Shown piece by piece: positions 47,645 through 58,896 of a DNA stretch of 64,000 nt (its first letter is position 1; each line of letters begins with the position of its first letter). The position numbers were made by a program, and so were the translations under genes. This DNA is from Knufia peltigerae (Eukaryota > Ascomycota > Eurotiomycetes > Chaetothyriales > Trichomeriaceae): assembly GCA_030247855.1 (NCBI GenBank), contig JAPDRN010000015.1, positions 124,001-188,000 on the forward strand. Reading direction: 5' to 3'. The notes under the pieces were generated by a model. It was not told where the DNA came from, ran no database searches, and saw nothing but the letters and a program-made list of their open reading frames with translations.

Positions 47645-49734
47645 ATGTCCGCCAATAAACCCATACGCGCGGCCCAGCGCTGCTGGTATGTCTGTCAGGG
47701 TTGCCGACAGCAACTTCACGCTGGCAATGCCTCCTGCCGTTCGACCGTCTCGACGACCACGAGGAGATGGATCACCAGGAATCATATGCGCAAGATCCAG
47801 GAAGCCGAGGAGGAATGGCGGACGAGAGCACAGGACATCAAAGCGGGTCGAATGCCGTCGCTCTTCAAGACACTCGAGGAGAGAGGTTACATTAACCAGA
47901 CCGTCGGGTACGCAGCCAGCACTTGATCAAACGTATATAGATGCAATTGCCTGACTGTTATTGCGAATAGGTCAAAGGAGGAACTGGACGAGCTCATGAT
48001 CCATCGTCGAGTTGGTGTCTATGCCGGGATAGACCCTACCGCCCCGTCCATGCATGTCGGTCACATGGTTGTCTTTATGGTTCTTGGATGGTTTTACATT
48101 CATGGTTATGATACGCATTTTGTGGTAAGCAACTGCGACCCGCTGCCCTGAAGTCCCCGAATGGGTTGCTAATCCAATTGGATCAATAGTTGGGCGGATT
48201 CACATCATCAATAGGAGATCCTACCGGACGCACCACCGGTCGAGAAGCACAGTCGGCGCCCACACGGAAAGCAAACATTGCCGCCATGCACGCACAACTG
48301 AAAAGGTTGGGAGCTTCGATCGAGAGGCACGCTGAACGGAAAGGGTTTCAAAAAGAGTGGGCGTGGCGAAGGTCACTTAAAAACAACTCGATTTGGTGGA
48401 ACGCACTCTCGGCTAGGGACTATCTTGCGATTCTCGGTCGCAACGTACGTCTTGGGCCTATGCTGGGAAGAGATACGTATGTCGGCACACGCCTAATTAT
48501 TGATCAGATGGAGCTCTCTGAACTGACTCATGAATTAGTGTCAAGACCCGACTTGAAAAAGGCGATGGGATGTCCTACGCCGAATTCAGCTATCCCCTGG
48601 TTCAAGCTTGGGATTGGTGGCATCTTTTCCAGAAAGGAGTTCAGATTCAGGTTGGCGGAGGGGACCAATTTGGCAATATTCTTGCCGGAGCAGATGCCGT
48701 CAAGCAGATCGCGAAGGACTCGCACGAATACCAGACAGCACTACGAAACACAAAGATCATCGATCAGAAAAACAACATCGATGTTACCTCCGAACCTTTA
48801 GGCATCACTGTGCCGCTTTTGACGACTTCGTCCGGCGAGAAATTTGGAAAAAGTGCTGGCAATGCGATTTGGCTGGACCCTGACATGACGCCGGTCTTTG
48901 ATCTTTATCAGGCAAGCACTTGCCCTTCTCCTAGGTTGCCGATGATGTTTCTAACACTCGTTGTAGTTCTTCCTTCGCTCAGCAGATGCGGACGTCGAGA
49001 GATATCTCAAGCTCTTCACATTTTTGCCGTTGCCGGAGATCCAGCAGATCATGAAGGAACACCAGAAAGATGCGTCAAAGCGTGTAGCACAGCACACACT
49101 TGCCCGAGAGTTTGTGGAGTTGATCTACGGCACTGAAAGTGCCAAGGAAGCGGAACAGCAGCATCGACAGCTTTTCAAGAAGACGCTGACGATCAGTGAC
49201 ATCACTTCAAGTGTAGCGGACGCCAAAGCTAGTGATACAGCTACAGGCGCAGGGAGACAGGCTCCGAATGCAAACTTCACGCATCCGTCCCTGAACAAGC
49301 ATGCTCAGCCGATGAGGATGGAAGACAATGCTTCAACGAGGGTCAAATTGCCCAGGAGTCTTGTGGTTGACAAGCCGCTGGGCCAGATCATGTTCGCTGC
49401 GGGCTTGGTATCGTCTAAAGCTGAAGGGCATAGGCTGATCATGGCCGGTGGAGCGTATGTCGGCGCATTGCCAGGGTCAATGAGCAAGATGGATGACAGC
49501 TTGAGTTTCGCGCCAGCACAGAGCAATACGGCTCAGGAAGCAGCCAAGTACGTTATCGATGGGAAGCTGCTCATTCTACGAGTTGGGAAGTGGAAGATGA
49601 AAATCATCGACATCATTCCCGACGAGGAGTATGAGCAAGCAGGATTGACCTGTGCCGCCTGGGAGGGCATGAAGGCTGCTGAAGTAGCTGCTCAGGAGGA
49701 AGCCGGGGACAAGGACAAAGCTGCAGGAGCCTAG
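47645..49734 (+). CDS. MSY1: Tyrosyl-tRNA synthetase, mitochondrial
   Basis: Charges mitochondrial tRNA-Tyr. Exons 47645-47907, 47971-48124, 48190-48476, 48539-48911 and 48967-49734 give 614 residues. The class I HIGH-like motif HVGH is at 116-119 and the KMSKS-like motif KFGKS at 336-340. VQIQVGGGDQFGNI belongs to the tyrosine-binding site. The C-terminus has an S4-type RNA-binding region (LGQIMFAAGLVSSKAEGHRL). The first 60 residues are Arg-rich with few acidic residues, fitting mitochondrial import. Intron 4 has a GC donor (CAG/GCAAGC) and a normal CTAAC...TAG end. The frame after each splice continues the conserved sequence, so exon limits are well supported. Confidence 0.94.
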
Positions 49735-50155
49735 TCCTGTTTCTTGTTCCATCTTTATATGAATCTGTATAAAACAAATGTGTAGAGTAATCACGAAATC
49801 ACCTCCTGGACGTGTCGAATTTAATAGACAAGGCTGGCGTCCAAGGAAAAGGGAGAGTACATCTGTCGTTGGGTATGATGATTGAAATGACAGTCGCAGA
49901 CGTGCAGTGCACACGGTAGTCCTGAGTAATTTAATGGTAATCTATGCTAATCTGAAGTATGAACATATCGCGCGTATGCGAAGCGCAATCTACGCGTAGA
50001 AGTCGCGCTAGTGACCAACACGCGATTGACATCATTTATTTCACGTCCTGCGTTTCTTTGCACACATACCTACGCATACCACTCTCCTCATTTGTGATAC
50101 TCGTGTGCCGTTGAGATCGTCTTGTGGTGTAAAGGAAGGCAACTCGACAGCCGCC
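49735..50155. other. Intergenic region, no gene seen
   Basis: 3' flank of the synthetase and promoter of MSH6, both on the plus strand. Contains a GCGCGTATGCG/CTACGCGTAGAAGTCGCGC stretch near 49970-50010. That stretch holds repeated CGCG sites, which could be MluI-cell-cycle-box-like elements suited to a repair gene; this is speculative. Confidence 0.45.
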
Positions 50156-53100
50156 ATGCCTCCCAAAAAGACACCGTTGGGTCCTGCTTCTACGCCCTCA
50201 TTGAAGAAGTCACAATCCTCGGGCTCCGGCCAGAAGACGCTCCTCGGCTTCTTCCAACGGACACCATCCACAGGCTCATCCCCTGCACTTCCCTCTCGGC
50301 AGTCCACTGCAACGCCTGGCCTACAGAAGGACCGGGAGAGGTCTACGGCGGCTTATTCGACCTCGTCGTTGACACCAGTTCCGAGTAGTGATGGTCCGGA
50401 GCCAGAGTTGGACAAGGACAAGGGCGATGATGTTCGGACGAGTCCGCCTCCTGCCAAAGGTCTGCCATCGCCAGTCTCAGCTGATGAAAGGCAGACTAAT
50501 GGAGTAGGCGATTCTAGTGCGAGGGGAACGCCGTCACGCAGGGTAACACGCGTACCGCCTGCCCCAGGAAGACATTCAGCTAATATTGTCTAGGCAAAGA
50601 AGATCATCAACTATATCGAGTCCGATAGTGAAGGTACCGATGGCGATGACGTTTTCAAACCTAAAGCTGCAGTGCGTTCGAGACCTGTAAAACGGAGAAG
50701 GCTGTCAGATAGTGCCGACGAAGATGTTTATCAGCAGGAGAACGAGGTGGCACAAAGTGAAGATGGTGAGTTTGTTACATGCCTGGTGATGCCTCTGCTG
50801 ACCGTGCCAGATATGGACGATTTCATAGTCCCCGACGACTCAGACGATGATGTTCGGCGACCTGTCAAACGCAAACGACCCTCGAAGCCGGTTGCACGAA
50901 AGACCTCTTCACACTTTACACCCGTCGAAGATGAAGTGGACGAACCAGTGGATGTTGCCTTTGATGCGGATATGGATCTCCCAGAAGGTTCAACCGCTCA
51001 GAAATGGACTTACGACCCCGAGAACCCCCAGCCATTACAGCTGAGACCGAGCAACATCCCTTCGAAGAAGCCTGGTAAACAAAAGGCCCATATGACGGAA
51101 CCAGAACAGCGGCACGCGTGGTTGGAGGATGTCAGGGATATGGATAGGAACCCTCCCGGCCATCCTGACTACGACCCGCGAACATTGTACATCCCTCCCA
51201 TGGCTTGGGCGAAATTCTCGCCATTCGAGAAGCAGTACTGGGAGATCAAGCAGAAGTTCTGGGACACCATTGTCTTCTTCAAGAAGGGAAAGTTCTATGA
51301 ACTCTACGAAAATGATGCCACCATAGGTCATCAGTTATTCGATCTGAAGCTTACTGACCGTGTCAATATGCGCATGGTAGGCGTTCCGGAATCGAGTTTG
51401 GGGCTGTGGGCGAACCAATTCGTGGCCAAGGGCTTCAAGATTGCACGAGTCGATCAGCAAGAAAGCAAACTGGCAAAGGACATGAGGGAACGGGCCGAAA
51501 AGGATGCAAGCGAGGATTCGATGAGCGGCTTTGGCGGCCGAAAGGGTGCATCTAAAGGGGCAAAAGGAGGTAGCGCAGCGAGCAAGAAGGACGACAAGGT
51601 CATCAAGAGAGAACTGGCCTGTGTTCTCACCGCAGGCACCTTGGTCGACGGTACTATGTTGCAGGACGATATGGCAACGTATTGTGTTGCAATCAAGGAA
51701 GCGGAAGTCGACGGCTTACCTTCGTTCGGCGTGGCGTTTGTGGACACGGCTACCGGTCACTTTCACATCGCAGAATGGATCGACGATGCGGATCTGACCC
51801 GATTCGAGACCTTCGTTGCTCAGACAAGACCTCAAGAGCTACTGCTCGAGAAAGGGGGCATTTCTACCAAGACGCTACGAATTCTCAAGAACAATACTGG
51901 ACTGACCACCATATGGAACTATCTGAAACCTGGTAAAGAATTCTGGGAAGGCCATATCACTGCCAAGGAAATCGAAGCCTGTGATTACTTCCCAATGGAC
52001 TGGCCGGAGGTCCTTCAACAAGCGAGAGAGAAAGATCTGCTCATGTCTGCTCTCGGTGCCTTGATTCAGTACTTGAGGACCCTCAAAATTGAACGGGAAC
52101 TCGTCACCCTAGGCAATTTCACTTGGTACGACCCTATCCGCAAAGCAGGCAGCCTCGTACTGGATGGCCAGACATTGATCAACCTGGAAGTCTTCGCCAA
52201 CTCTTACGATGGAGGTCCTGAAGGCACCCTGTTCCAGCTCCTGAACCGGTGCATCACTCCTTTTGGCAAGCGAATGTTCAAGCAGTGGGTGTGCCACCCG
52301 TTGATGGACACAAAGAAAATAAACGCTCGGCTGGACGCTGTCGATTCTCTGAACGCTGATACCAAGGTGCGAGACCGCTTCACGTCACAAATGTCCAAGA
52401 TGCCTGACTTGGAACGATTGATCTCTCGTGTCCATGCTGGAGCATGCAGAGTTCAAGATTTCGTCAGTGTTCTGGAGGGATTCGAGCAGATTGATCACAC
52501 CATGTCTTTACTGCGAGATGGATCAGGAAGGCCACAAGATGCCGAGGGCGTCATTGGTCAGCTCATTTCTGCCATGCCAGACCTTGAATCTCGTTTGAAA
52601 TACTGGACGGATGCCTTTGACCGCTCAAAAGCCAAGGAAACAGGCGTTCTGGTGCCTGAGCGCGGCTTCGAGGAAGACTTTGACAATTCACACGACTTGA
52701 TCGAAGAGATCCAACAGGAATTTAACGTCCTCCTTCGAAAATGGCGGAAAGAACTAGGCTCTTCTGCGATTTGCTACCGCGACAACGGTAAAGAGATTAT
52801 GCAGCTGGAAGTTCCCACCAAAGTTAAAGGCATCCCCAAGAACTGGGATCAAATGTCTGCTACGCAGGCAGTGAAGCGCTACTACTTTCCAGAGCTACGG
52901 GCTCTTGTTCGGAAACTCCAAGAAGCTCAGGAAACTCACGCTCAGATATCCAAGGAAGTTACTCGCCGTTTCCAAGCTCGCTTCGACGAGAATTACGAGA
53001 TCTGGCTGGCTGCTGTCAAGGTCATCGCCCAGCTTGACTGTTTGATCTCGTTGGCAAAGGCCAGCGCGAGCTTGGGCTATCCAAGCTGCCGACCGGAATT

Positions 53101-53989
53101 TGTCGATGACGACGACCATACACGTTCGACTCTTGAACTCGTCGAGCTTCGTCATCCATGTCTCCTAGCCAAGGTTGACAACTTCATTCCCAACGACGTT
53201 GTTTTGGGCGGAGACGAGGCCAATATCAGTCTGCTCACGGGGGCAAACGCAGCGGGCAAATCTACGGTGCTCCGAATGACTTGCATCGCAGTCATCATGG
53301 CGCAGGTTGGCTGTTACCTTCCATGTCAATCTGCACGGCTCACTCCATTTGACCGGATCATGTCCCGTCTCGGTGCCCAAGATCACATTTTCGCCGCCCA
53401 GTCGACCTTTTTCGTCGAGCTTGCCGAGACCAAGAAGATTCTCTCCGAAGCGTCTCCCCGCAGCTTGGTCATTCTCGACGAACTTGGCCGCGGCACATCG
53501 TCGCACGACGGCGTTTCCGTGGCCCAGGCCGTCCTTCACCACCTGGCCTCGCACGTTGGGTGTTTGGGATTCTTTGCGACCCACTACCATTCGCTCTCTG
53601 CGGAGTTCAAGGGACACCCGCAGATCATTCCACAGCGGATGAGCATCCTGGTCGACGACGAAAACAGGCGCGTCACGTTCTTGTACAAGCTCGAATCGGG
53701 CACGGCCGAAGGCAGCTTCGGTATGCATTGTGCAAGCATGTGTGGCATTGCCCCCGGCATCGTGGACCGAGCGGAGGAGGCGGCCAAGCAGTGGGAGTAC
53801 ACCAGCCTCATGGCCCGGCGGTTGAAGGGCGGCGCAGGCACGGAGGACGGCGAGGACGGCCAGGGCAAAGAGAGAGAAGTCCCGTTGGGATTGTTGAGTG
53901 ACTTGGCCTGGATGTTGAACGAGGAACGCGGTGGTGAGATTTGTGACGGTGGGATCGATGCTCTCGTCAAGTGTATCGAAGCTTTGTGA
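50156..53989 (+). CDS. MSH6: DNA mismatch repair protein MSH6
   Basis: Partner of Msh2 in MutS-alpha, which recognises base mismatches and small loops. Exons 50156-50542, 50594-50765 and 50811-53989 give 1245 residues. The N-terminal PCNA-binding PIP box QKTLLGFF lies near residue 26. The mismatch-reading Phe-x-Glu is Phe348-Tyr-Glu350 in KGKFYELYE. Walker A (TGANAAGKST) is near residue 997 and Walker B/D-loop is LVILDELGRGTSSHDG. Intron 2 is 45 bases, a multiple of three with no stop, so the frame reads through it; removing it restores the usual acidic SEDDMDDFIVPDD. A disordered acidic linker precedes the mismatch domain. All catalytic parts are intact. Confidence 0.96.
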
Positions 53990-54040
53990 GGGCGTCGATT
54001 CGTTGACAAGCGTATCGAAAGCCTTGTGAGGGAGTCGATC
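53966..54040. repeat. Imperfect tandem duplication at the MSH6 stop
   Basis: Two units of about 35 bases (53966-54000 and 54005-54040) share the pattern TATCGAA(A)GC-TTGTGAGGG-GTCGAT. The first unit contains the last MSH6 codons and its TGA; the second lies in the 3' flank and reproduces them. Confidence 0.75.
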
Positions 54041-54960
54041 TGGGTTTTGTTTGATGGGGAGACTTGTGTGTGTGTGTGTGTGTGTGTGTTCTGTACGGTA
54101 CCACAAAAAGACTTTTTTGTTTTATCTTTCTGACGGCGTTTCTGGTGGTGTTGTTGGGTCGGCCGTGGTGGAAAGGAGGGCTACCGCTCTTACTTGTTTG
54201 AAGGATTTTTGTCACTTTAGCCCACCATCCAAGTCCTCCGTAGAGGTGTTTTTGTGGTAGGGCGAGTTTTGCTTTGCCTGCTGATTCTCGAGCCCTTCCC
54301 GACCGAGTCCACATGAACAAGACCTACCTCGTGTGATTTGATTGGGTATGTAGACGGATGAAACGATTCCACAATCTTTCTTTTGCCAGCATCTATTCGT
54401 GGGCTCCTCGGGCTACGGATAGTATGGACCATGGAGTGAGTATCAAGGGGAAGTGTTCTGCGAAGATTCTACCTGCTAGAGAGAGATTTGTCTCGACTCG
54501 ACTTGACTCGACCATGTGAAGTCGTCAAAGACAAAACGTATGGATTTCGCATGTCGCATAACGGCCACATGCTATCTGGCTGGTTCGGACCGGCCATCAA
54601 TCCCACTCGTAAGCACTATTCAGCAGGCCTTTGTCACCATCGGCTCAATTGAAAATCCCAGGTACTCCTTTTTGTCCACAGTAGACGCTCATGTCCTCAC
54701 GCCATTACTCAGTACTCGGATGTGTGCATTCTCCAGGCCAATGTCAATGTCGATTTCATCCCCAATCTCAGTCGTGCAATCAAGTCTCTTGTTTTGAGGT
54801 CCCAAGGTTGTTTTTGTAATCTGCCCTGTGATTGACTGTTCCAAGGTGACTTCAACGTGCAAGTCTGGTACATGTCCTTCCCAAAAAGTCCTGTTCTAGT
54901 CTGCACGCCAGACCAAGACGGTTTGCTTTCTGGAACAGAAGCCCCCATTGAGGAAAGCAG
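53990..54960. other. Intergenic region between convergent MSH6 and chromatin-protein genes
   Basis: About 0.97 kb of shared 3' flank. It contains a TG dinucleotide repeat at 54064-54089 and a short GACTCGACTTGACTCGACC direct repeat around 54495. Overlapping frames here have no motifs. Confidence 0.6.
54064..54089. repeat. TG dinucleotide microsatellite
   Basis: About twelve TG units in the 3' flank of MSH6. Confidence 0.9.
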
Positions 54961-56092
54961 TTAGACGTCAGAGTGAACGACTGAAATAGTCTCGGAAGTG
55001 TCCTGAGTGACGCCGGCATCTTCGACGACGAGATCATCATCATCACTGCCATTCTCCTCCTGCTCGACTTGCGATGCGCCATCTGCGTTCTCACCGTCGG
55101 CTTCAGGGTGTGGGGCCATGGTTTTGTTGCCATTGAGAACGTCATTCGCCATCGTAGCGTCAGCTGCAAGCTTCTCATTCTTGACTCTGGAATCATCGGC
55201 AGCATCGTCAGCTTCTTCTGCGTCTGCAACAACGGCTTCAGCAGCGGCAGCCTTCTTGCGTGCGGCAGCGGTTTTGCGTGGAGTTGCCTTTTTGGCTTTT
55301 GCTGGAGTTACGGTGACTTCTGCTTCGCCATCAGCGTCAGCGGCAGCAGCTTTCTTCTTGACTGGAGTCTTGCGAGGCTTCTTGGCTGGCTTCTCGTCCT
55401 TGTCCTCGACGCCAGCATCGGCACCGTTGGCAGCAGCTTCGGCTTCCTTCTCTGCCTTGGTCTTACGACCACGCTTCTTTGTAGCAGCAGGTGTCTCTGG
55501 AGTCTTGGGAGTAGCCGGAACATCTACTTCTAGAAGCAAATGTGTCAGTTATCCGGCATGACAATGAAGGGACACACTCTAGCAAGAAAAAAGGGGAGCA
55601 AGGTTCCAAAGAGTCAAATCTTACCGTCATTGCTGTCAGCCTGAGGAGTCGCGGGAGGGGGAGCCAGCTCATCTGCGTCCTCCTCGCCGTCTGCTCCATC
55701 TTTGGCACGAGCTGGAGTTTTTGGGGCCTTTTTGGTCGAAGCTGGCTTGCGAGGAGTTCTGGCCTTGGGGGTGGACGGCTCGCCATTAGCAGCACCAGTA
55801 GACTTCTTGGTGGGGATTCCAAGTTTCTTTCTGACCTCGCTCCAGCGTGCAGTGGCTGAAGGAACGCTCGCAACACCGAGAGTCACGGCCATACTAGGAT
55901 AGTCGATCTGGGCAGTGTCAGTGAAAGAACGCCGCTTGGTCATGGCTCGAGTCGAGTGCAGGGCTTTTGAGCTGGACGAGACTTCTCACTTACCAGGAGT
56001 TCGCCACTTTTGACATTCGTAAGAGCAGCAATGAGGATTTCAGTCTCACGCTGGCTCAAGGTAGGCGCCGTCTTCTTAGTAGCCTCAGACAT
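54961..56092 (-). CDS. Lys/Ala-rich, AT-hook-like chromatin protein
   Basis: Exons 56092-55994, 55907-55625 and 55529-54961 give 316 residues. The first about 85 residues form a small helical module (LSQRETEILIAALTNVKSGE, then ATARWSEVRKKLG) that looks Myb/SANT-like or winged-helix-like. The rest is Lys/Ala/Pro-rich with KKRGRKTK (AT-hook-like) and repeated KKPRKTP/KKATPRK units, ending in an acidic Asp/Glu tail. The overall design recalls histone H1 or HMG-type proteins. I infer nuclear, DNA-binding function; the exact family is not recognised. Each intron has a clean GTAAG donor and joins in phase. Confidence 0.82.
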
Positions 56093-56379
56093 GGTGCGGG
56101 ATGTGCTGATGTGAAGAAGTTGAATTAGTTGCAGGATGTACGAGATCGAGTGTGCAGTGTGTAGTAAGTGTGATGAAGAGTTGTGATGAGATGGATGAAC
56201 ACACACACAGAGAGAGTAGGAGTGAAATAAGTAAGAGAGTGCACGGGAACCAATAGTGCGAGCAAGTGAGTTCAAGTAGGTGAATAAATTGTTCGTGTTG
56301 ACACCGCCCAGGCACGTATGAGAAGTAAGTGAAACGTAGGTGAAGTCGTCAAGGCCGCAGATACGCTGTATCTTGCTGG

Positions 56380-57504
56380 TCACCGCCTCCATCGAGCCAC
56401 AGAACTGCTTTCATTTCCAGTGAGTCGCTCGTAGACCTGCTTCCAGATCCCAGGAGTGACATCCCGGGCCGCTTTTCCTTTAGCCGACTCTGCACGAACA
56501 TAGAACTGAGTTGGATTTGGTCTGAGGAAACCTCCCCGGTGGACGAATGGTCCCACCCATTCGAAATTTACAGGACGAATATAGCTCATGACCGGCTTCG
56601 TATGGTCTAGTCGCACGGAAATATAGTCAGACAATGTTGTTGCCCTCATAAACCGCATGTCCAGTACGGCGTCAGCAGGCAGACTTTTAGCATACGCCAT
56701 TGCAGCCTTCGGCGAATGTTGTGCGGACTGTGGAAGTCTTAGAAAGACTTCAGTCACCATTGGCCTCAGTGTCCAATGAATGAAGGCGAACGGTACAAAC
56801 CCAGCCAACCACACTATAAGACTACACGTCAGTTTGGACTCGTAGAAACGTAAGAACAACGTACATCCAGCGACGGTGATGATGGAGCTGCCATTCAGCC
56901 AGTGAGCTGGTGCTACCACAACCGTGGTCAAGCACAGAGCAAAGATGGCGGCGAAGCGCAAGAAGGTGATGGCATAAATCTTGCCATTTCCTACGCTGTA
57001 TATTCGTAGCTTTTTCTTGTACACTGCCTCCAGTCAACCTTTGTCCATCTGTAGTCCAGCACTGATATATCTACCTTTTGGCTCGGTTCGAGGGGGCAGG
57101 TTCCGCGTGAGCTGCTCAATGTGCAGTCGTTCTTTTGGCGATAGGGTCAAGTTTGGAGTAATGTCGGCCCTTGGTATGACTTTGTATGGCACCTCGACCT
57201 TTCGGCCATCTTGAAGAGCTCTCCCTCCCTCTTGAACCGCGACCAGGTCTTTGCTGCTCCCAGCTTGTCCGTTGGCCACCGCATTATCTTTTGCTCCTCT
57301 GGTGCTGACGGAGCCTTCTTTCTGTGCTCGGAGCTGACTGTGCACTACCTGAATGGGCGCCTCGACCTTTCTGCGCGGAGGAGACTTCTTCAGCAGTGGC
57401 CTGAAAGTACTGAATTGGGTCTTCCTGGACGCAACATGTTGTCTAGAACAGGATTGGAAAGCTAGGCGGACCTCCGCGACGAAGATCAGAGGTAGACCTC
57501 GCAT
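56380..57504 (-). CDS. Probable mitochondrial membrane protein, unknown function
   Basis: Exons 57504-57075, 57023-56865 and 56813-56380 give about 340 residues. The start MRGLPLIFVAEVRLAFQSCSR is hydrophobic and basic, and the next 60 residues are Arg/Lys/Ser-rich without acids, as in a mitochondrial presequence. Two hydrophobic segments follow, AITFLRFAAIFALCLTTVVVA and, after the second splice, LWLAGFVPFAFIHW. The C-terminal 140 residues are soluble and contain SYIRPVNFEWVGPFVHRGGF. The second intron (51 bases) has a strong GTACGT donor and is also readable as coding. I do not recognise the family. It shares a 237-base divergent promoter with the next gene. Confidence 0.75.
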
Positions 57505-57741
57505 GAATCTGGTCGCTGTAGACTTGTCACAGTGTCGACTGCTTTTTGGTCTGCGCGTTCGTAGAATTTCCCCGACATGCGGTAAATAGTGAAAACAACA
57601 AAGGAAACTGCGCCGAGAGAGAAGGACGCATCGACAACGACAATGTCTCCATCCACACCGAATCGATCGCCGTTTTCTATACCGGCTACAAACATCTCGC
57701 AGGCATGATATAATCCTGCGCATGTCAACGTCCCTCGCAAT

Positions 57742-58896
57742 ATGTGGCGGTGGTCGACGAGATGGTTGTTGACCTCGGTCCTTCTCTTCCTCAATGTTAT
57801 CGCATACACACCCTTGTCCAATGACACCATCCTAAACCGACTCCCTCGACCGGACACTGCTGATTTCGATATACGGACGGGCAATTTATTAGCACCGATA
57901 TTGATCCCCCGGGTTCCAGGCACACCGGGGTCGGCACAAGTCCTCCAGCATTTCGTCGACTTCTTCCGGACTTCCCTCCCTGACTGGACAGTGACTTTGC
58001 AGAACTCGTCCTCGAAAACGCCGACTCATGGCGACAAGGAAGTTCCTTTTGTGAATTTGATCGCAACAAGAGATCCTCCATGGGCGCAAACGGGGAATGT
58101 CGGTCGCTTGACGCTGGTGGCTCACTATGATTCAAAATACAAACCAGATGGCTTTATCGGAGCCACAGATTCTGCTGCGCCGTGTGCCATGCTCATGCAT
58201 GCGGTCAGAGCAATCGACGCAGCCCTGACGAAGAAGTGGGACTCTGTACAGGCTCAAGATGAACTCGATCTAGACTTTGAGGAAGATAAGGGCATTCAGG
58301 TCCTGCTTCTTGACGGCGAAGAGGCATTTCATAGTTGGACCGCTACCGACAGCATATACGGTGCTCGATCTCTCGCCGAAGAGTGGGAGCATACGATGCA
58401 CCCAGCCACGAGTATCTACAAAAACTACCTCGACTCGATTGAGCTATTTGTGTTATTGGACCTGCTCGGTTCACCAGAGGATCTGCCGATTCCGTCGTGG
58501 CAGCATTCCTCACACTGGTCATACGTCAAGATGGCAGAAGCCGAAGAGAGGTTGCGGGATTTGGGCTTGTTCAAAAGCGCGTCGAAACGCAAATGGTTGA
58601 CGGAGAAGGATAAAAAGGAGACCGGTGTGTTCAACAGTTATATCATGCAAGACGACCATATACCATTTATTGCCCGAGGGGTTCAAGTCCTGCACCTCAT
58701 CCCTGCACGCTTTCCGTCCGTGTGGCATACCATGAGAGATGATGCTGAACATCTGGATATCAACGTGGTCGAAGATTGGGCACTCCTCACGACTGCATTT
58801 GCCGCTGAATATATGGAACTGGACGGCTTTTTTGAAGCCTTGCCGGCCAGGAAAATCAAGAGGAATGAGAATGTCATGAGCAAGACTGAATTATGA
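57742..58896 (+). CDS. Glutaminyl-peptide cyclotransferase-like M28 enzyme, secretory
   Basis: Zinc enzyme of the M28 fold, likely converting N-terminal Gln to pyroglutamate on secreted proteins. One exon of 384 residues from MWRWSTRWLLTSVLLFLNVI, a signal peptide or signal anchor. The metal ligands of human glutaminyl cyclase map to Asp143 (GATDSAAPC), Glu193/Glu194 (LLLDGEEAF) and His329 (FPSVWHTMRDD). His306 in the DDHIPF motif is the additional conserved histidine. Having a single-zinc ligand set points to cyclase rather than aminopeptidase. The C-terminal RKIKRNENVMSK is basic. Expected location is the ER/Golgi or outside the cell. Confidence 0.9.
   Translation: MWRWSTRWLLTSVLLFLNVIAYTPLSNDTILNRLPRPDTADFDIRTGNLLAPILIPRVPGTPGSAQVLQHFVDFFRTSLPDWTVTLQNSSSKTPTHGDKEVPFVNLIATRDPPWAQTGNVGRLTLVAHYDSKYKPDGFIGATDSAAPCAMLMHAVRAIDAALTKKWDSVQAQDELDLDFEEDKGIQVLLLDGEEAFHSWTATDSIYGARSLAEEWEHTMHPATSIYKNYLDSIELFVLLDLLGSPEDLPIPSWQHSSHWSYVKMAEAEERLRDLGLFKSASKRKWLTEKDKKETGVFNSYIMQDDHIPFIARGVQVLHLIPARFPSVWHTMRDDAEHLDINVVEDWALLTTAFAAEYMELDGFFEALPARKIKRNENVMSKTEL

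Noticed and set aside
53165..54106. 313-codon minus-strand frame opposite the end of MSH6
   Set aside because: Covers the ATPase-encoding part of MSH6 in antisense and has no motif of its own.
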